Shown here piece by piece: positions 51,886 through 61,153 of a DNA stretch of 64,000 nt. Position 1 is the first letter of the stretch; the number at the start of each line of letters is the position of its first letter. The position numbers and the translations under genes are program-made. Source of the stretch: Haliscomenobacter hydrossis DSM 1100 (GTDB lineage Bacteria; Bacteroidota; Bacteroidia; Chitinophagales; Saprospiraceae). The notes under the pieces are model-generated. The model was not told the origin of the DNA. It searched no databases and was given only the letters and a program-made list of their open reading frames with translations. Where the stretch lies: NCBI RefSeq assembly GCF_000212735.1, contig NC_015510.1, forward strand, positions 3,622,315 through 3,686,314. The letters run 5' to 3'.

Positions 51886-51975
51886 AAATTTTTTCCACTA
51901 ACTTCGCAACGACGGCAAATTTTTTCCACTAACTCGGCAATTTTAGAAAATTTTTTCCACCAAAAACCCCCAACC
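51886..51975 (+). promoter_or_regulatory. Three 31-bp-spaced repeats before asnB
   Basis: AAATTTTTTCCAC occurs at 51886, 51917 and 51948, spaced exactly 31 bases, the last ending at the asnB start. The region is the whole leader of asnB, so this may be an operator or a structured leader. The rest of the 51512-51885 spacer holds only the pseudogene above. Confidence 0.5.
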
Positions 51976-53856
51976 ATGTGCGGCATTACCGGAATCATTC
52001 AGTTTGGCACCTCTCCAAGTTCCATGTATGCACCATTGGAGCGCATGAACCAGGCCTTGGCGCACAGGGGCCCTGATGATGAGGGTATTTGGGTCGAAGG
52101 CCCCGTTGCGCTGGGGCACCGCCGCTTGTCGATCATCGATTTGTCGAGTGCCGGGCACCAGCCCATGCAAAGCCCGGATGGGCGCTACGTGTTGGTGTTC
52201 AATGGAGAGATTTACAATTTTCGTACCCTCAAGGCTGAACTTAAAGACTACCCTTTTCGCTCGGGTTCAGATACCGAAGTGATTCTGGCGGCTTACGCCC
52301 AATGGGGTATAGATTGCCTGAAAAAACTCAACGGTATGTATGCCTTAGCGTTGTGGGATCGCCAGGAACAAACCTTGTTGCTGGCCCGCGACCATTTGGG
52401 CATCAAACCTCTGTACCTGTACGAAGCGCCCCAACAGATCCTGTTTGCTTCGGAAGTGCGGTCTCTCCTGGCGAGCGGAATGGTGCCCCGCAAGATCAAT
52501 CCGGCGGGCATCAGCGATTACCTGCGTTACCAAACCGTACACGCCCCTCAAACCATGGTGCAAGGGGTGCGCATGCTTGAACCCGGGCATTATTTGCTGC
52601 TGAGTATGGATGGCAGGGTGGAAGAACGGGCATATTGGCAGCCATTGGGCACTACCGTTCCTGCCAACAAGCTCGATTTGGCCAGCGCCCGCCAAAAAGT
52701 ACGCGAAGCTTTGTTAACCACCATCGAACGACAAATGATTGCCGATGTTCCCTTTGGCGCATTTTTGTCGGGGGGCATTGATTCCAGTTCGATTGTTGCC
52801 CTGATGAGTCAGGTCAGCACTACGGCGGTCAAAACCTTTTCGGTCACTTTTGCCGAAGAAGCATTCAGCGAGGCACCCTTTGCCCGGATGATTGCTGAAA
52901 AATACCAAACCGAGCACCACGAAATTCGCCTGAGCCCCGACGATTTTTTGCATACCATTCCCCGGGCACTACAGGCCATGGATCACGTCAGTGGCGATGG
53001 GCCAAACACCTACATCGTAGCGGGTGCCACCCGCAAAGCGGGCATCAAAATGGCTTTGTCGGGCCTGGGTGGAGATGAGTTGTTTGCGGGTTACCCCATT
53101 TTTGGGCGCAGCAAAAGTTTGGAGCGCTTGGGATGGCTGAATGTTTTACCTGTGGGCCTGCGGCAAATACTGGCGGGTGTATTGGCGCAAAGCAGCTCAA
53201 AAGTGGCCATCCGGAAAGTAGCCGAAGTGTTGGGGTTGCCCCAGATTGAGCCTTATGGTGCTTATCCGCTGTCGCGGCAAAGTTGGCCAGAAATGACCAT
53301 TGCTCAGTTGGCGCCGGGACTGGAAAAAACGCCCAACGCGGTGGCGGCAATTTTGGAAATAATCCAGGCCTTACCTGGATTTGACGCAGCGCCTTTGCTC
53401 AGCAAAATCTCGGCAGCGGAGATGAGTACTTACATGCAGAATATCCTCCTGCGCGATTCAGACCAAATGAGTATGGCCCATGCGCTGGAGGTACGCGTGC
53501 CATTTTTGGATCATGAACTGGTAGACTTGGTAATGGGCATCAGTGATGCCGTAAAATTGCCCGGCGCTGGCCCAAAACCTTTGCTGGTTGCGGCCATGGG
53601 TGAATGGTTGCCGGATGCGATCGTAAACCGACCTAAGATGGGCTTTACCTTGCCTTACGAGCTGTGGATGAAGGGGGCATTGCGCGAATTTTGTGCGGGT
53701 CACCTGGCCCAATTGGGTGAGCGGCCCTTTTTTGCCGCCGCCGCCCTGCAAAAATTGTGGCAGGATTTCCTGCGGGGGCATCCGGGCGTAAAATGGTCAC
53801 ACCTGTGGTCATTGGTGGTATTGGATGAATGGCTGGAAAACAACGGACTGCATTAG
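51976..53856 (+). CDS. asnB: Asparagine synthase (glutamine-hydrolysing)
   Basis: The 626-residue protein has Cys2 right after the start Met (MCGITGII), the glutaminase nucleophile, plus RGPDDEG (31-37), FNGEIYN (75-81) and the ATP-binding SGGIDSS (265-271). It makes asparagine from aspartate. In polysaccharide clusters AsnB-like enzymes also amidate uronic acids, which is a possible role here given the neighbours; sequence alone cannot decide. Length is normal for the bacterial family. Confidence 0.93.
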   Translation: MCGITGIIQFGTSPSSMYAPLERMNQALAHRGPDDEGIWVEGPVALGHRRLSIIDLSSAGHQPMQSPDGRYVLVFNGEIYNFRTLKAELKDYPFRSGSDTEVILAAYAQWGIDCLKKLNGMYALALWDRQEQTLLLARDHLGIKPLYLYEAPQQILFASEVRSLLASGMVPRKINPAGISDYLRYQTVHAPQTMVQGVRMLEPGHYLLLSMDGRVEERAYWQPLGTTVPANKLDLASARQKVREALLTTIERQMIADVPFGAFLSGGIDSSSIVALMSQVSTTAVKTFSVTFAEEAFSEAPFARMIAEKYQTEHHEIRLSPDDFLHTIPRALQAMDHVSGDGPNTYIVAGATRKAGIKMALSGLGGDELFAGYPIFGRSKSLERLGWLNVLPVGLRQILAGVLAQSSSKVAIRKVAEVLGLPQIEPYGAYPLSRQSWPEMTIAQLAPGLEKTPNAVAAILEIIQALPGFDAAPLLSKISAAEMSTYMQNILLRDSDQMSMAHALEVRVPFLDHELVDLVMGISDAVKLPGAGPKPLLVAAMGEWLPDAIVNRPKMGFTLPYELWMKGALREFCAGHLAQLGERPFFAAAALQKLWQDFLRGHPGVKWSHLWSLVVLDEWLENNGLH

Positions 53857-53883
53857 TCCGCTGGACATTAGACTTGAGGTAAG

Positions 53884-54103
53884 TTGATTATCAAGAAATT
53901 GATATAATTTCTGACAATTTTGGCTTAAGCCCTTTTTGAGTGACGAGTGACGAATACATGAGAACATGAGTTTTGAAGTGAGCTACCGCAGCGACTTAGG
54001 TCAAGTCTGTGTCCAAGTCGCTGCGGTAGCCCACTTCAAAACTCGTAAGTCATGTATTCGGAACTCGTCACTCAAAAAAAATCATCAATTGCTTGATAAT
54101 CAA
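53884..54103. repeat. ~220-bp foldback after asnB
   Basis: Outer arms 53884-53903 and 54084-54103 pair with one mismatch; inner arms (TTTTGAGTGACGAGT with ACTCGTCACTCAAAA, and CTACCGCAGCGACTT with AAGTCGCTGCGGTAG) follow in order. The whole stretch can fold on itself. No gene is present. It may be a terminator or a MITE-like element. Confidence 0.82.
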
Positions 54104-54153
54104 ATCGCCTCAACTCTATTTTTAAATAATGGATTAAAAATCTGTATAAATCG

Positions 54154-55209
54154 GTGGTAAAAAAAAGCCTGGTTACCCTCTTCTACCGCAAGCCACGAGC
54201 CGCTGGCAACTACAGCCTTGAAACCTCGTTTGATGTCATGATGGCGGCGTTTCCTGCGGATGCGCCGTTTAACTTGCGGCGACAGGTGCTGTCGCATTTC
54301 AGCAATGGCATCAAGGCGCGAATTTTGGCCACCCTGGAGGCGCGCCGATTGCGCAGCGACATCAATCATGTTACGGGAGATGTACATTTTATCGCCCTGG
54401 GTTTGCCGCGTCGCTCGACAATATTGACCATCCACGATTGTGGATTTATGCATGATTACGGGGGGATATACCGCTGGTTTTTGTGGTTGTTTTGGCTGGT
54501 TTTGCCCGTCTGGTGGTGCAAAAGGGTTACCACCATCTCTGAGGCCAGCAAGGCTGATATCCTGCGGTATACGCGCTGCCCTGCGCACAAAATCAGGGTC
54601 ATTCCAACCTTAATCGCCCGGCACTTTTATGCGGTTCCCAAGTCCTTTAATGCCCAAAAACCACGCATTTTACACATCGGACTGGCACCCAATAAAAACC
54701 TGATCAATCATTTAAAGGCCTTGCAAGGCCTGAATTGTTCCTTGTACATCATTGGCAAGATGGAAGCGGAACACCATGCATTGTTGCAGCAATCTCAACT
54801 TGAGTACGATTGGGGCTACAACCTAAGTGAGGCCCAAATCCAGGAAGTGTACGCACAGTGCGATCTTTTGCTTTTTGCTTCTACCCTCGAAGGTTTTGGC
54901 ATGCCGATCCTCGAAGCCCAAACGGTGGGGCGTCCTGTAGTTACCTCCAATCTTTCTTCGATGCCGGAGGTGGCGGGCAGCGCCGCTTGTTTGGTTGACC
55001 CACATTCGGTAGACTCAATCCGAGCGGGCGTGCTGCGGGTCATTGAAGATGCGGCGTACCGGGAGGACTTGATTGCGGCAGGTTTTGAAAATGTGAAACG
55101 TTTTCAGGCGGAGACGGTGGCGCGGGCGTATGCGGAGCTGTATGGGGAAGTGAAAAATGAAAAGCGAAAAGCGAAAAGTGAAAAGCGAAAAGTGAAAAGT
55201 GAAAAATGA
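54154..55209 (+). CDS. Glycosyltransferase family 4 with repeat-encoded tail
   Basis: The 351-residue GT4 has the short N-half typical of mannosyltransferase-like enzymes (YSLETSFDVMM, TILTIHDCGFMHDYGGIYRW, TTISEASKADILRYT) and a C-half with LHIGLAPNKNLINHLKALQG and LLFASTLEGFGMPILEAQTV (E-x7-E). The last 19 residues (VKNEKRKAKSEKRKVKSEK) are read from an AAAAGYGAAAA repeat, and the natural end was probably near ELYGE. GC is high, as in the flank. Confidence 0.87.
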   Translation: MVKKSLVTLFYRKPRAAGNYSLETSFDVMMAAFPADAPFNLRRQVLSHFSNGIKARILATLEARRLRSDINHVTGDVHFIALGLPRRSTILTIHDCGFMHDYGGIYRWFLWLFWLVLPVWWCKRVTTISEASKADILRYTRCPAHKIRVIPTLIARHFYAVPKSFNAQKPRILHIGLAPNKNLINHLKALQGLNCSLYIIGKMEAEHHALLQQSQLEYDWGYNLSEAQIQEVYAQCDLLLFASTLEGFGMPILEAQTVGRPVVTSNLSSMPEVAGSAACLVDPHSVDSIRAGVLRVIEDAAYREDLIAAGFENVKRFQAETVARAYAELYGEVKNEKRKAKSEKRKVKSEK

Positions 55210-55222
55210 AAAATGAAAAATT
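55148..55222. repeat. AAAAGYGAAAA low-complexity repeat overlapping a gene end
   Basis: About eight units of GAAAAGCGAAAA / GAAAAGTGAAAA / GAAAAATGAAAA. The same words occur at 314-345 and, inverted, at 486-530. The repeat supplies the last codons and the stop of the GT4 gene. Confidence 0.8.
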
Positions 55223-55337
55223 TGTATTGATACGTGCTCCGTTATTTGACAAAGGCAAGATCTAACGTTCGCTCGTGTCAGCGAGCAAAAAGGACTCGAC
55301 AAGCGTGGCTTCGGGAGTGTGTGGATTTAATAAGCAT

Positions 55338-56741
55338 ATGTCGAAACCATTCACCTACCTGATCTCCCTGGTTTTTGTACTCAGTGCGCTGGTTTTTCCG
55401 AATCAGTCTTTGTACATTGGGGATGAACTCAGTTACCTCAACCGGGGTTTTGCCATTGCTCAGTTTGAGCGGGAATTGAACATTCGCGATCATTTTAGCC
55501 ATGAACTGATTGACCTCATTCCCGCTGATTATCCCTTGGGAAATTCTTTTTTTATTGCCGGAAGTATTTTGCTGGGCGGAGTGCCCGCGGCCCATCTTTG
55601 CCAGGTGCTGGCACTGGTGCTGGCCTTTCTGATTACTGCGGCTACCCTGCGCAAACTGGGCCAGGGAACCTCCTCCGCGCTATTGGTATTTTGGTATCCC
55701 GCCGCGCTGCTGCTCAGTCGCATGTTGATGAGTGATGTATTGAGTTTACTGGTGGTTGCCGCATTTTTTGGCGTGTATTTCGGGTGGGAAAACGGTAAAA
55801 AACAATCCACAATCCTGGGGTTTCTGGCCGGTTTTTCGCTGTGGTTTCGAGAAACAAATGGATTGGTTTTTGTGATTCCCCTCTTGTATCTGGGTGTAAA
55901 AACCCCAAAATACACGCTTTACCTGCTGATGGGGGGGCTATGGGGATTGCTGCCAAGGTTACTTTCCGCAGAATGGATTTATGGGGACTGGTTCTTTGTC
56001 AAAAACCCCAATATTTCTTTCGGATGGGTACATCTGCCGATTAATGTGCCGCTGTATACCCTTTATGTAAGCCTTTTTTTTCCGTTCAGCTTCTGGGTAT
56101 TGTTCTGGTTTCGAACGCCGATGCAGCAAGTGTTGCATGCGAGCTTCTGGTTGTTTGTTGGCGTGTATGTCCTATATGGTTACAACGGGCTGAAGGAAAG
56201 TGGCTACAAGGGATTGTTTTTGTCCTCCCGTTTTTTGATTCCCCTTTTGCCCCTGTACATCTATGCCCTGGCCGCATCGCCTCCAGCTTTTTTACAGCAA
56301 AAAACCTGGGTACGGTTATCACGGGTGCTGCCTTATGCTACCTTGGTGCTCTTGCTGGTTTTTAACTACGGCATTTACCGCTTGGGGCTTCCCGCTCAAA
56401 CCTTCCGCAATTTTCTCCAGCAACAAATGCAGGACGAAGACAAGGTGCTGATTGTGGATCCGAAAAATGAAATCGTGGAAGTCCTTGCGCCGTTTATTTT
56501 GGAGCGGGCATCCAGCATCCGGTTGAGTACGCTGGAATCGGTGCGGGGTATTCCCCGCCCGCAAGAAGAAATGTTGTACCTTAAGGTTTCGCGCCGAGAC
56601 AACCCTTATCAGGTTCGGAAATACCAAAACCTGGCGCAGAAAGAAAACCAGGTTTTGCGTGGGTACACCCTACAACGGATCAAGGTGGTTGAAGACTTTT
56701 CGCAAAAAATGGAGGTTTTTCAACTCCTAAAAAATGAATAG
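55338..56741 (+). CDS. Membrane glycosyltransferase-like protein (ArnT/PMT type layout)
   Basis: I take the ATG at 55338 (467 residues), just before the first membrane helix. The protein has about 10 hydrophobic helices and a first loop with SLYIGDELSYLNRGFAIAQF, where acidic residues near the start of the loop fit the GT-C layout of lipid-sugar-using transferases, then a soluble end (about 375-467). The exact family is not certain. It probably moves a sugar on the periplasmic side. The next gene is 24 bases away. Confidence 0.7.
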   Translation: MSKPFTYLISLVFVLSALVFPNQSLYIGDELSYLNRGFAIAQFERELNIRDHFSHELIDLIPADYPLGNSFFIAGSILLGGVPAAHLCQVLALVLAFLITAATLRKLGQGTSSALLVFWYPAALLLSRMLMSDVLSLLVVAAFFGVYFGWENGKKQSTILGFLAGFSLWFRETNGLVFVIPLLYLGVKTPKYTLYLLMGGLWGLLPRLLSAEWIYGDWFFVKNPNISFGWVHLPINVPLYTLYVSLFFPFSFWVLFWFRTPMQQVLHASFWLFVGVYVLYGYNGLKESGYKGLFLSSRFLIPLLPLYIYALAASPPAFLQQKTWVRLSRVLPYATLVLLLVFNYGIYRLGLPAQTFRNFLQQQMQDEDKVLIVDPKNEIVEVLAPFILERASSIRLSTLESVRGIPRPQEEMLYLKVSRRDNPYQVRKYQNLAQKENQVLRGYTLQRIKVVEDFSQKMEVFQLLKNE

Positions 56742-56765
56742 ACTGCCGGGTTAAAGTTTAGGCGT

Positions 56766-58109
56766 ATGCAGGCACTTTTGTTAGGTTCAGTGTTGGTGCT
56801 GGTGGTCGCGATGCAGGTCTACCTGCTTTTGCGGGGACTGCGACACAGTGCCCATAAACTGGTCTTGTTTGAAGTTTACCTCAGTCTCGCCCTGCTTACC
56901 TTGGGTCTGGCTCCGGCACTTTGGTATCTTTTAGAAACGCTGGTGGATGCCAAACAGCTCTTTTTCCAAATGAAGGTGAGCGCCCCACATTATTTTGCTT
57001 ATGCATTGCCTTCTTTGGGTGCGCTGGGGTTAGGGTTGAGCAGGTTCAAGGGGCCTTCCTCCACGAGTGATCAGGAATTGTTGCAAAAAGTACAGTCCCA
57101 ACTGCAAGCCGAGCCTTATTTGCCTTGGTTGCTGCTGTTGGGTGGTTTTTGTATCCAATTGTTGCAGCCCTATTTTCCGGCCACCTTGCGACAGGTAGGG
57201 CATTTCGGTGGAATGGTGTTGTGGATCGGAGCCATTCACCTGCTGTTGGCCCCCATTGCGGCGCGGGTAAAAATCAGTGTGCTTTTGTTGGTGCTACTCT
57301 GGTTGATGCATCGCTCGATAGTCAGCACGTTTTTTGGTGATTTGTTGTTTTGGCCTCTACTGATTGCACTGTATGCCCAGTTGTATTACCAGGTTTCGCT
57401 GCGGGTATTGCTGGGATCAGGGTTGGGCGTTTTGCTGGGCCTCCTGCTGATTTTTTCCTTCAAATACGAGTACCGCCAGCGCTTGTGGAACGACCCCAAT
57501 CAAGGGCATTACCTGCAACATTTGTCTGAGGCCCTGCAATACCGCTGGCAACACCCGGAGGGCTGGTACAACGTAGGGCAAACTTTTTTGACCCGCATCA
57601 ATCAGGGCAAACACCTGGCGATGGTCTATAACTGGGTTCCTCAGCACGAGCCGTATGCCCGTGGTGAAACCTTACTTTCCGCCATTCCTGCGGTAGTGAT
57701 GCCTCGGGTAATGTGGCCGAATAAACCCCAAACGGGTAGTTTATCCCATTGGTATCGATTTACAGGGCACCAGCTTGGGCCGGGCACTTCTGCCAATTTT
57801 GGCGTTTGTGGTGAAGCCTACGCCAACCTGGGTATTTGGCTGGCACTGCCCTTTTTGTTGCTCTGGGCCGGGAGCTTGCGGGCCTGGTACGAATACCTGC
57901 GTAGGCTGGCCCTGAGCTGGTATCCTTGTCTGTGGCTCTGGATACCCTTAATTTATTGCGGACTACTCGATCAGGAGAATGATTTTGTCACTCAACTCAA
58001 CCACGGCTTCAAAGCAACCCTTTTCACTTTGGCCATATGTTGGACCTTGCATAAATTAAGCGGATATTTGCCGCGCAGCAACCCCAAATCACCATTACCA
58101 AGACCATAA
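56766..58109 (+). CDS. Wzy-like oligosaccharide polymerase, copy 2
   Basis: The 447-residue protein has about ten hydrophobic helices and a large loop with AVVMPRVMWPNK (about 309-320), WYRFTGHQLGPGTSANFGVC and GEAYANLGIW. The order MPRxxxPxK, TG, ExYxxxG matches the protein at 43066 although overall similarity is low. It is GC-rich like the right flank, so the two polymerase-like genes have different origins. It should join repeat units outside the inner membrane. Confidence 0.75.
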   Translation: MQALLLGSVLVLVVAMQVYLLLRGLRHSAHKLVLFEVYLSLALLTLGLAPALWYLLETLVDAKQLFFQMKVSAPHYFAYALPSLGALGLGLSRFKGPSSTSDQELLQKVQSQLQAEPYLPWLLLLGGFCIQLLQPYFPATLRQVGHFGGMVLWIGAIHLLLAPIAARVKISVLLLVLLWLMHRSIVSTFFGDLLFWPLLIALYAQLYYQVSLRVLLGSGLGVLLGLLLIFSFKYEYRQRLWNDPNQGHYLQHLSEALQYRWQHPEGWYNVGQTFLTRINQGKHLAMVYNWVPQHEPYARGETLLSAIPAVVMPRVMWPNKPQTGSLSHWYRFTGHQLGPGTSANFGVCGEAYANLGIWLALPFLLLWAGSLRAWYEYLRRLALSWYPCLWLWIPLIYCGLLDQENDFVTQLNHGFKATLFTLAICWTLHKLSGYLPRSNPKSPLPRP

Positions 58110-58113
58110 ATAG

Positions 58114-59847
58114 ATGTACACACTAGGGCTAAACGCTTACCACGGCGATTCATCGGCTTGCATTTACCACTTCAATGAATTGATTGTGGCTACGGAAGAA
58201 GAGCGAATTCGACGCATCAAACATTGGGCGGGATTGCCTACCGAGGCGGTGAAATTTTGTTTGGACGAAGCAGGAATTACCCTAGCGGAAGTAGACGTCA
58301 TTGCCATTTCGCGCGATCCGCGGGCCAAGTTGGGGGCAAAGGCCTGGTATGCCCTGCGCAAGGGGGTCAAGTGGAGCAGCATTTTGGATCGGGCCAAAAA
58401 TTCGCTCAATGTAGGTGCCTTTAAAAAAGACCTGGCGGAGGCTTTTGGGTATGCAGAAGCAGACCTCAAGGCCCGCGTTGTGTATGCTGAGCACCACCGC
58501 AGCCACATGGCTTCGGCCTACTTTGTTGCGCCCTTTGACGAAGCCGCAATCTTGAGTATTGATGGCATGGGCGATTTTTCCTCTACCATGCGGGGGCGTT
58601 CGCGCAATGGCAAAATTGAGGTCATCGATAGTGTGTCCTATCCCCATTCGCTAGGGATTTTTTATACCGCTTTTACCCAGTTACTGGGCTTTCCCCACTA
58701 CGGTGATGAGTACAAAGTGATGGGTCTGGCACCTTACGGGCAACCCACCGAGTTGGACAAGGTAGCCCAAACCATTCACCTCAAAGCCAATGGGCTTTTT
58801 GAGCTTGATCCCCGGTTTTTTCGCCATTTTAAAGAAGGCGTAAAAATGGATTGGGAAGGTGGTTCACCCCATGTTGACACCTTGTTTACTCCGGCTATGG
58901 AGGAGTTGTTTGGCCCGGTAAGGGGCAAAGACGAACCCTTGAGTGACAATCACCGCAACCTGGCCACTTCCGTACAGCGGATGGCGGAAAAAGTGATTTT
59001 TCACCTGGCCGAAGGATTGTATAAAAAAACGGGGTTAAAAAACCTTTGTTTAGCAGGTGGGGTAGCCCAAAACTCCGTGGCCAATGGCAAACTGGTGGCC
59101 AACACTTCTTTTGAAAAATTGTTTGTCCCTCCTGCTGGTCATGATGCGGGTACGTCGATCGGGGCAGCGCTTTATGCCCTGCACCAGGTGGGTGATCAGG
59201 TTCGGGCACCCTTTCGGCATCAGGCTTACACGGGGGCACAATTTAGCAATGAGGCCATTGAGGCTTACCTGCAATCGCGGGGCATTGGTTACCAGCGGTA
59301 CAGCGACGACGAATTGTTCCCGGTAGTGGCTGATGCCTTGATTCAGGGCGGAGTGATTGGGTGGTTTCAGGGGCGCGCCGAGTTTGGCCCACGGGCCTTG
59401 GGCAACCGATCGATCATTGTAGACCCCAGCCGAGCGGATGCCAAAGATTTACTTAATTCAAAAATCAAACGCCGTGAAAGTTTTCGCCCTTTTGCTCCGT
59501 CTATATTAAAGGAAGCCGTTGAGGAATACTTTGAACAAGCAGATGATGTTCCATTTATGGAAAAAGTATTCCTTATTCGTCCCGAAAAACGGGCGGTGAT
59601 CCCGGCGGTTACGCATGTTGATGGAACTGGGCGTTTACAAACGGTAGCGGCTCAAGACAATCCGAGGTACCATCGTCTGATTGCTGCTTTTGCGGAAAAA
59701 TCTGGCGTGCCAATTTTATTAAATACATCATTCAATGAAAACGAACCAATTGTAAATACGCCTGAACATGCGCTGGAATGTTTTTTGCGCACCCAGATGG
59801 ATATGCTGGTTTTGGAAAATGTGGTCATTTGTCGTGAAAACACATAA
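58114..59847 (+). CDS. Carbamoyltransferase (NodU/CmcH family)
   Basis: The 577-residue protein has the N-terminal ASKHA-like domain with LGLNAYHGDSSACIY (4-18), AEHHRSHMASAYF (about 125-137) with the metal-binding His residues, SIDGMGDFSSTM, and LCLAGGVAQNSVANGKL. The C-terminal YrdC-like lobe has GVIGWFQGRAEFGPRALGNR and VPILLNTSFNENEP. It transfers a carbamoyl group from carbamoyl phosphate to a sugar hydroxyl, via carbamoyl-adenylate. It starts five bases after the polymerase stop. Length is normal. Confidence 0.93.
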   Translation: MYTLGLNAYHGDSSACIYHFNELIVATEEERIRRIKHWAGLPTEAVKFCLDEAGITLAEVDVIAISRDPRAKLGAKAWYALRKGVKWSSILDRAKNSLNVGAFKKDLAEAFGYAEADLKARVVYAEHHRSHMASAYFVAPFDEAAILSIDGMGDFSSTMRGRSRNGKIEVIDSVSYPHSLGIFYTAFTQLLGFPHYGDEYKVMGLAPYGQPTELDKVAQTIHLKANGLFELDPRFFRHFKEGVKMDWEGGSPHVDTLFTPAMEELFGPVRGKDEPLSDNHRNLATSVQRMAEKVIFHLAEGLYKKTGLKNLCLAGGVAQNSVANGKLVANTSFEKLFVPPAGHDAGTSIGAALYALHQVGDQVRAPFRHQAYTGAQFSNEAIEAYLQSRGIGYQRYSDDELFPVVADALIQGGVIGWFQGRAEFGPRALGNRSIIVDPSRADAKDLLNSKIKRRESFRPFAPSILKEAVEEYFEQADDVPFMEKVFLIRPEKRAVIPAVTHVDGTGRLQTVAAQDNPRYHRLIAAFAEKSGVPILLNTSFNENEPIVNTPEHALECFLRTQMDMLVLENVVICRENT

Positions 59848-60038
59848 GTTATAAAAATATTCAAAATCAAACCCATTTCCACTCCAATTATAAAACCTTC
59901 TAAATTAACTTTGCAACTGCAAAATCTTCTGGAAACCCGTAGCGTTATCTTGTAGTCCGGTCAATTTGTCTTATTCACTTATTCCCAAACACACAGGAGG
60001 GCAATGCCCTTTTGATCCCAAGAACCAAAAACCGAAGG
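59848..60038 (+). promoter_or_regulatory. Spacer with candidate -7 box TAACTTTG
   Basis: TAACTTTG at 59906-59913 matches TAnnTTTG and could begin a message for the GT2 gene, with a leader of about 120 bases. GGAGGGC at 59997-60003 is too far from the chosen ATG to be its ribosome site. No ORF is seen. Confidence 0.35.
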
Positions 60039-60887
60039 ATGAAGATATCGATAGTTACTCCTGCGTTCAACAGCGCAAAGACGATTCGACACACCATTGA
60101 GAGTGTTGCCAGGCAAACCTACCCGAATGTTGAATACATTGTTGTAGATGGAGGTTCACGAGATGCTACCGCAGCAATTGTTAACAGGTATTCCGATGTT
60201 GTGGACCTGTTTATTTCTGAGCCCGATCGGGGCGTTTACGATGCGATGAACAAGGGCATCCGAGCCGCTACTGGCGACGTCATCGCGATTCTCAATTCTG
60301 ACGATTTTTATACCCATTCCCATGTATTGGAACAAATCGTGGCGGCTTTTCAGCAGTCAAAAGCTGATTCCATTTATGGCGATTTGCAATACGTGGACCC
60401 GGAAAATACCCACCAGGTGATCCGCCACTGGGAGTCGGGAGATTATCAACGGCAGAGTTTTTTGGCCGGTTGGATGCCTCCACACCCCACTTTTTTCGTC
60501 AAAAGGGAAGTATACAAGCGGCACGGTTTGTTCAACCTGGCCCTAAAAAGTTCGGCAGACTACGAATTGATGTTGCGCTTTTTGTACAAACACGAGGTCA
60601 GTACTGCATACGTTCCTGATGTGCTGGTGCGCATGCGTGCTGGTGGTTTGAGCAATGCCAGTTGGAGCAATCGCTGGCGGGCCAATCGCGAGGATAAACT
60701 TGCCTGGCGAATTAATGGATTAAAACCTTACTTTTACACTACCATACTAAAACCGTTGCGCAAATTAGAGCAGTTTTTTTACCGCCCTGATCAGCGTTTT
60801 ACCGTTTCTACCAAACATATACCAACACCTTTCATACAGGAGAAGTCCTCAGCGAACATTATGCCCGATAGGAGTATCGCTGAATAA
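60039..60887 (+). CDS. Glycosyltransferase family 2, paralogue 1
   Basis: The ATG at 60039 with GAAGG close upstream gives 282 residues. Motifs are ISIVTPAFNSAKTIRHTI (3-20), [32 protein letters not shown] and ILNSDDFYTH, then GWMPPHPTFFVKREVYKRHG. This is the WcaE/WcaA-like layout with the acceptor loop WMPPHP. The gene at 61154 is a clear paralogue. Confidence 0.9.
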   Translation: MKISIVTPAFNSAKTIRHTIESVARQTYPNVEYIVVDGGSRDATAAIVNRYSDVVDLFISEPDRGVYDAMNKGIRAATGDVIAILNSDDFYTHSHVLEQIVAAFQQSKADSIYGDLQYVDPENTHQVIRHWESGDYQRQSFLAGWMPPHPTFFVKREVYKRHGLFNLALKSSADYELMLRFLYKHEVSTAYVPDVLVRMRAGGLSNASWSNRWRANREDKLAWRINGLKPYFYTTILKPLRKLEQFFYRPDQRFTVSTKHIPTPFIQEKSSANIMPDRSIAE

Positions 60888-60952
60888 GTATCATCACGGC
60901 AGTTTCCGGGTCAACTCGTGCACACCTTTCGTTGCGGGAGTTGAAGCTCGTT

Positions 60953-61112
60953 AGAGCATGTTTAAATATTTTTGTTTTAGGCGAAAATGAGGTCGATTTG
61001 AGGTGAATAAGGCACGAAAAGCGGAGTTTAGCAGTGCTAAATGAGCATTTTCGGAACGAAATTCACCTCAAATCGAGCCATTTGCAGCAAAACAAAAATT
61101 TTTAAACATGCT
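60953..61112. repeat. ~160-bp foldback between the GT2 paralogues
   Basis: Arms of about 55 bp begin GAGCATGTTTAAATATTTTT at 60953 and end with the near-complement AAAATTTTTAAACATGCTC at 61112; inner blocks CGATTTGAGGTGAAT and ATTCACCTCAAATCG pair exactly. No gene lies in 60888-61153. It may be a terminator or a small mobile palindrome. Confidence 0.82.
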
Positions 61113-61153
61113 CTTATGCTCGTTCATTGATATGAAACCCCTTAAATTACAAT

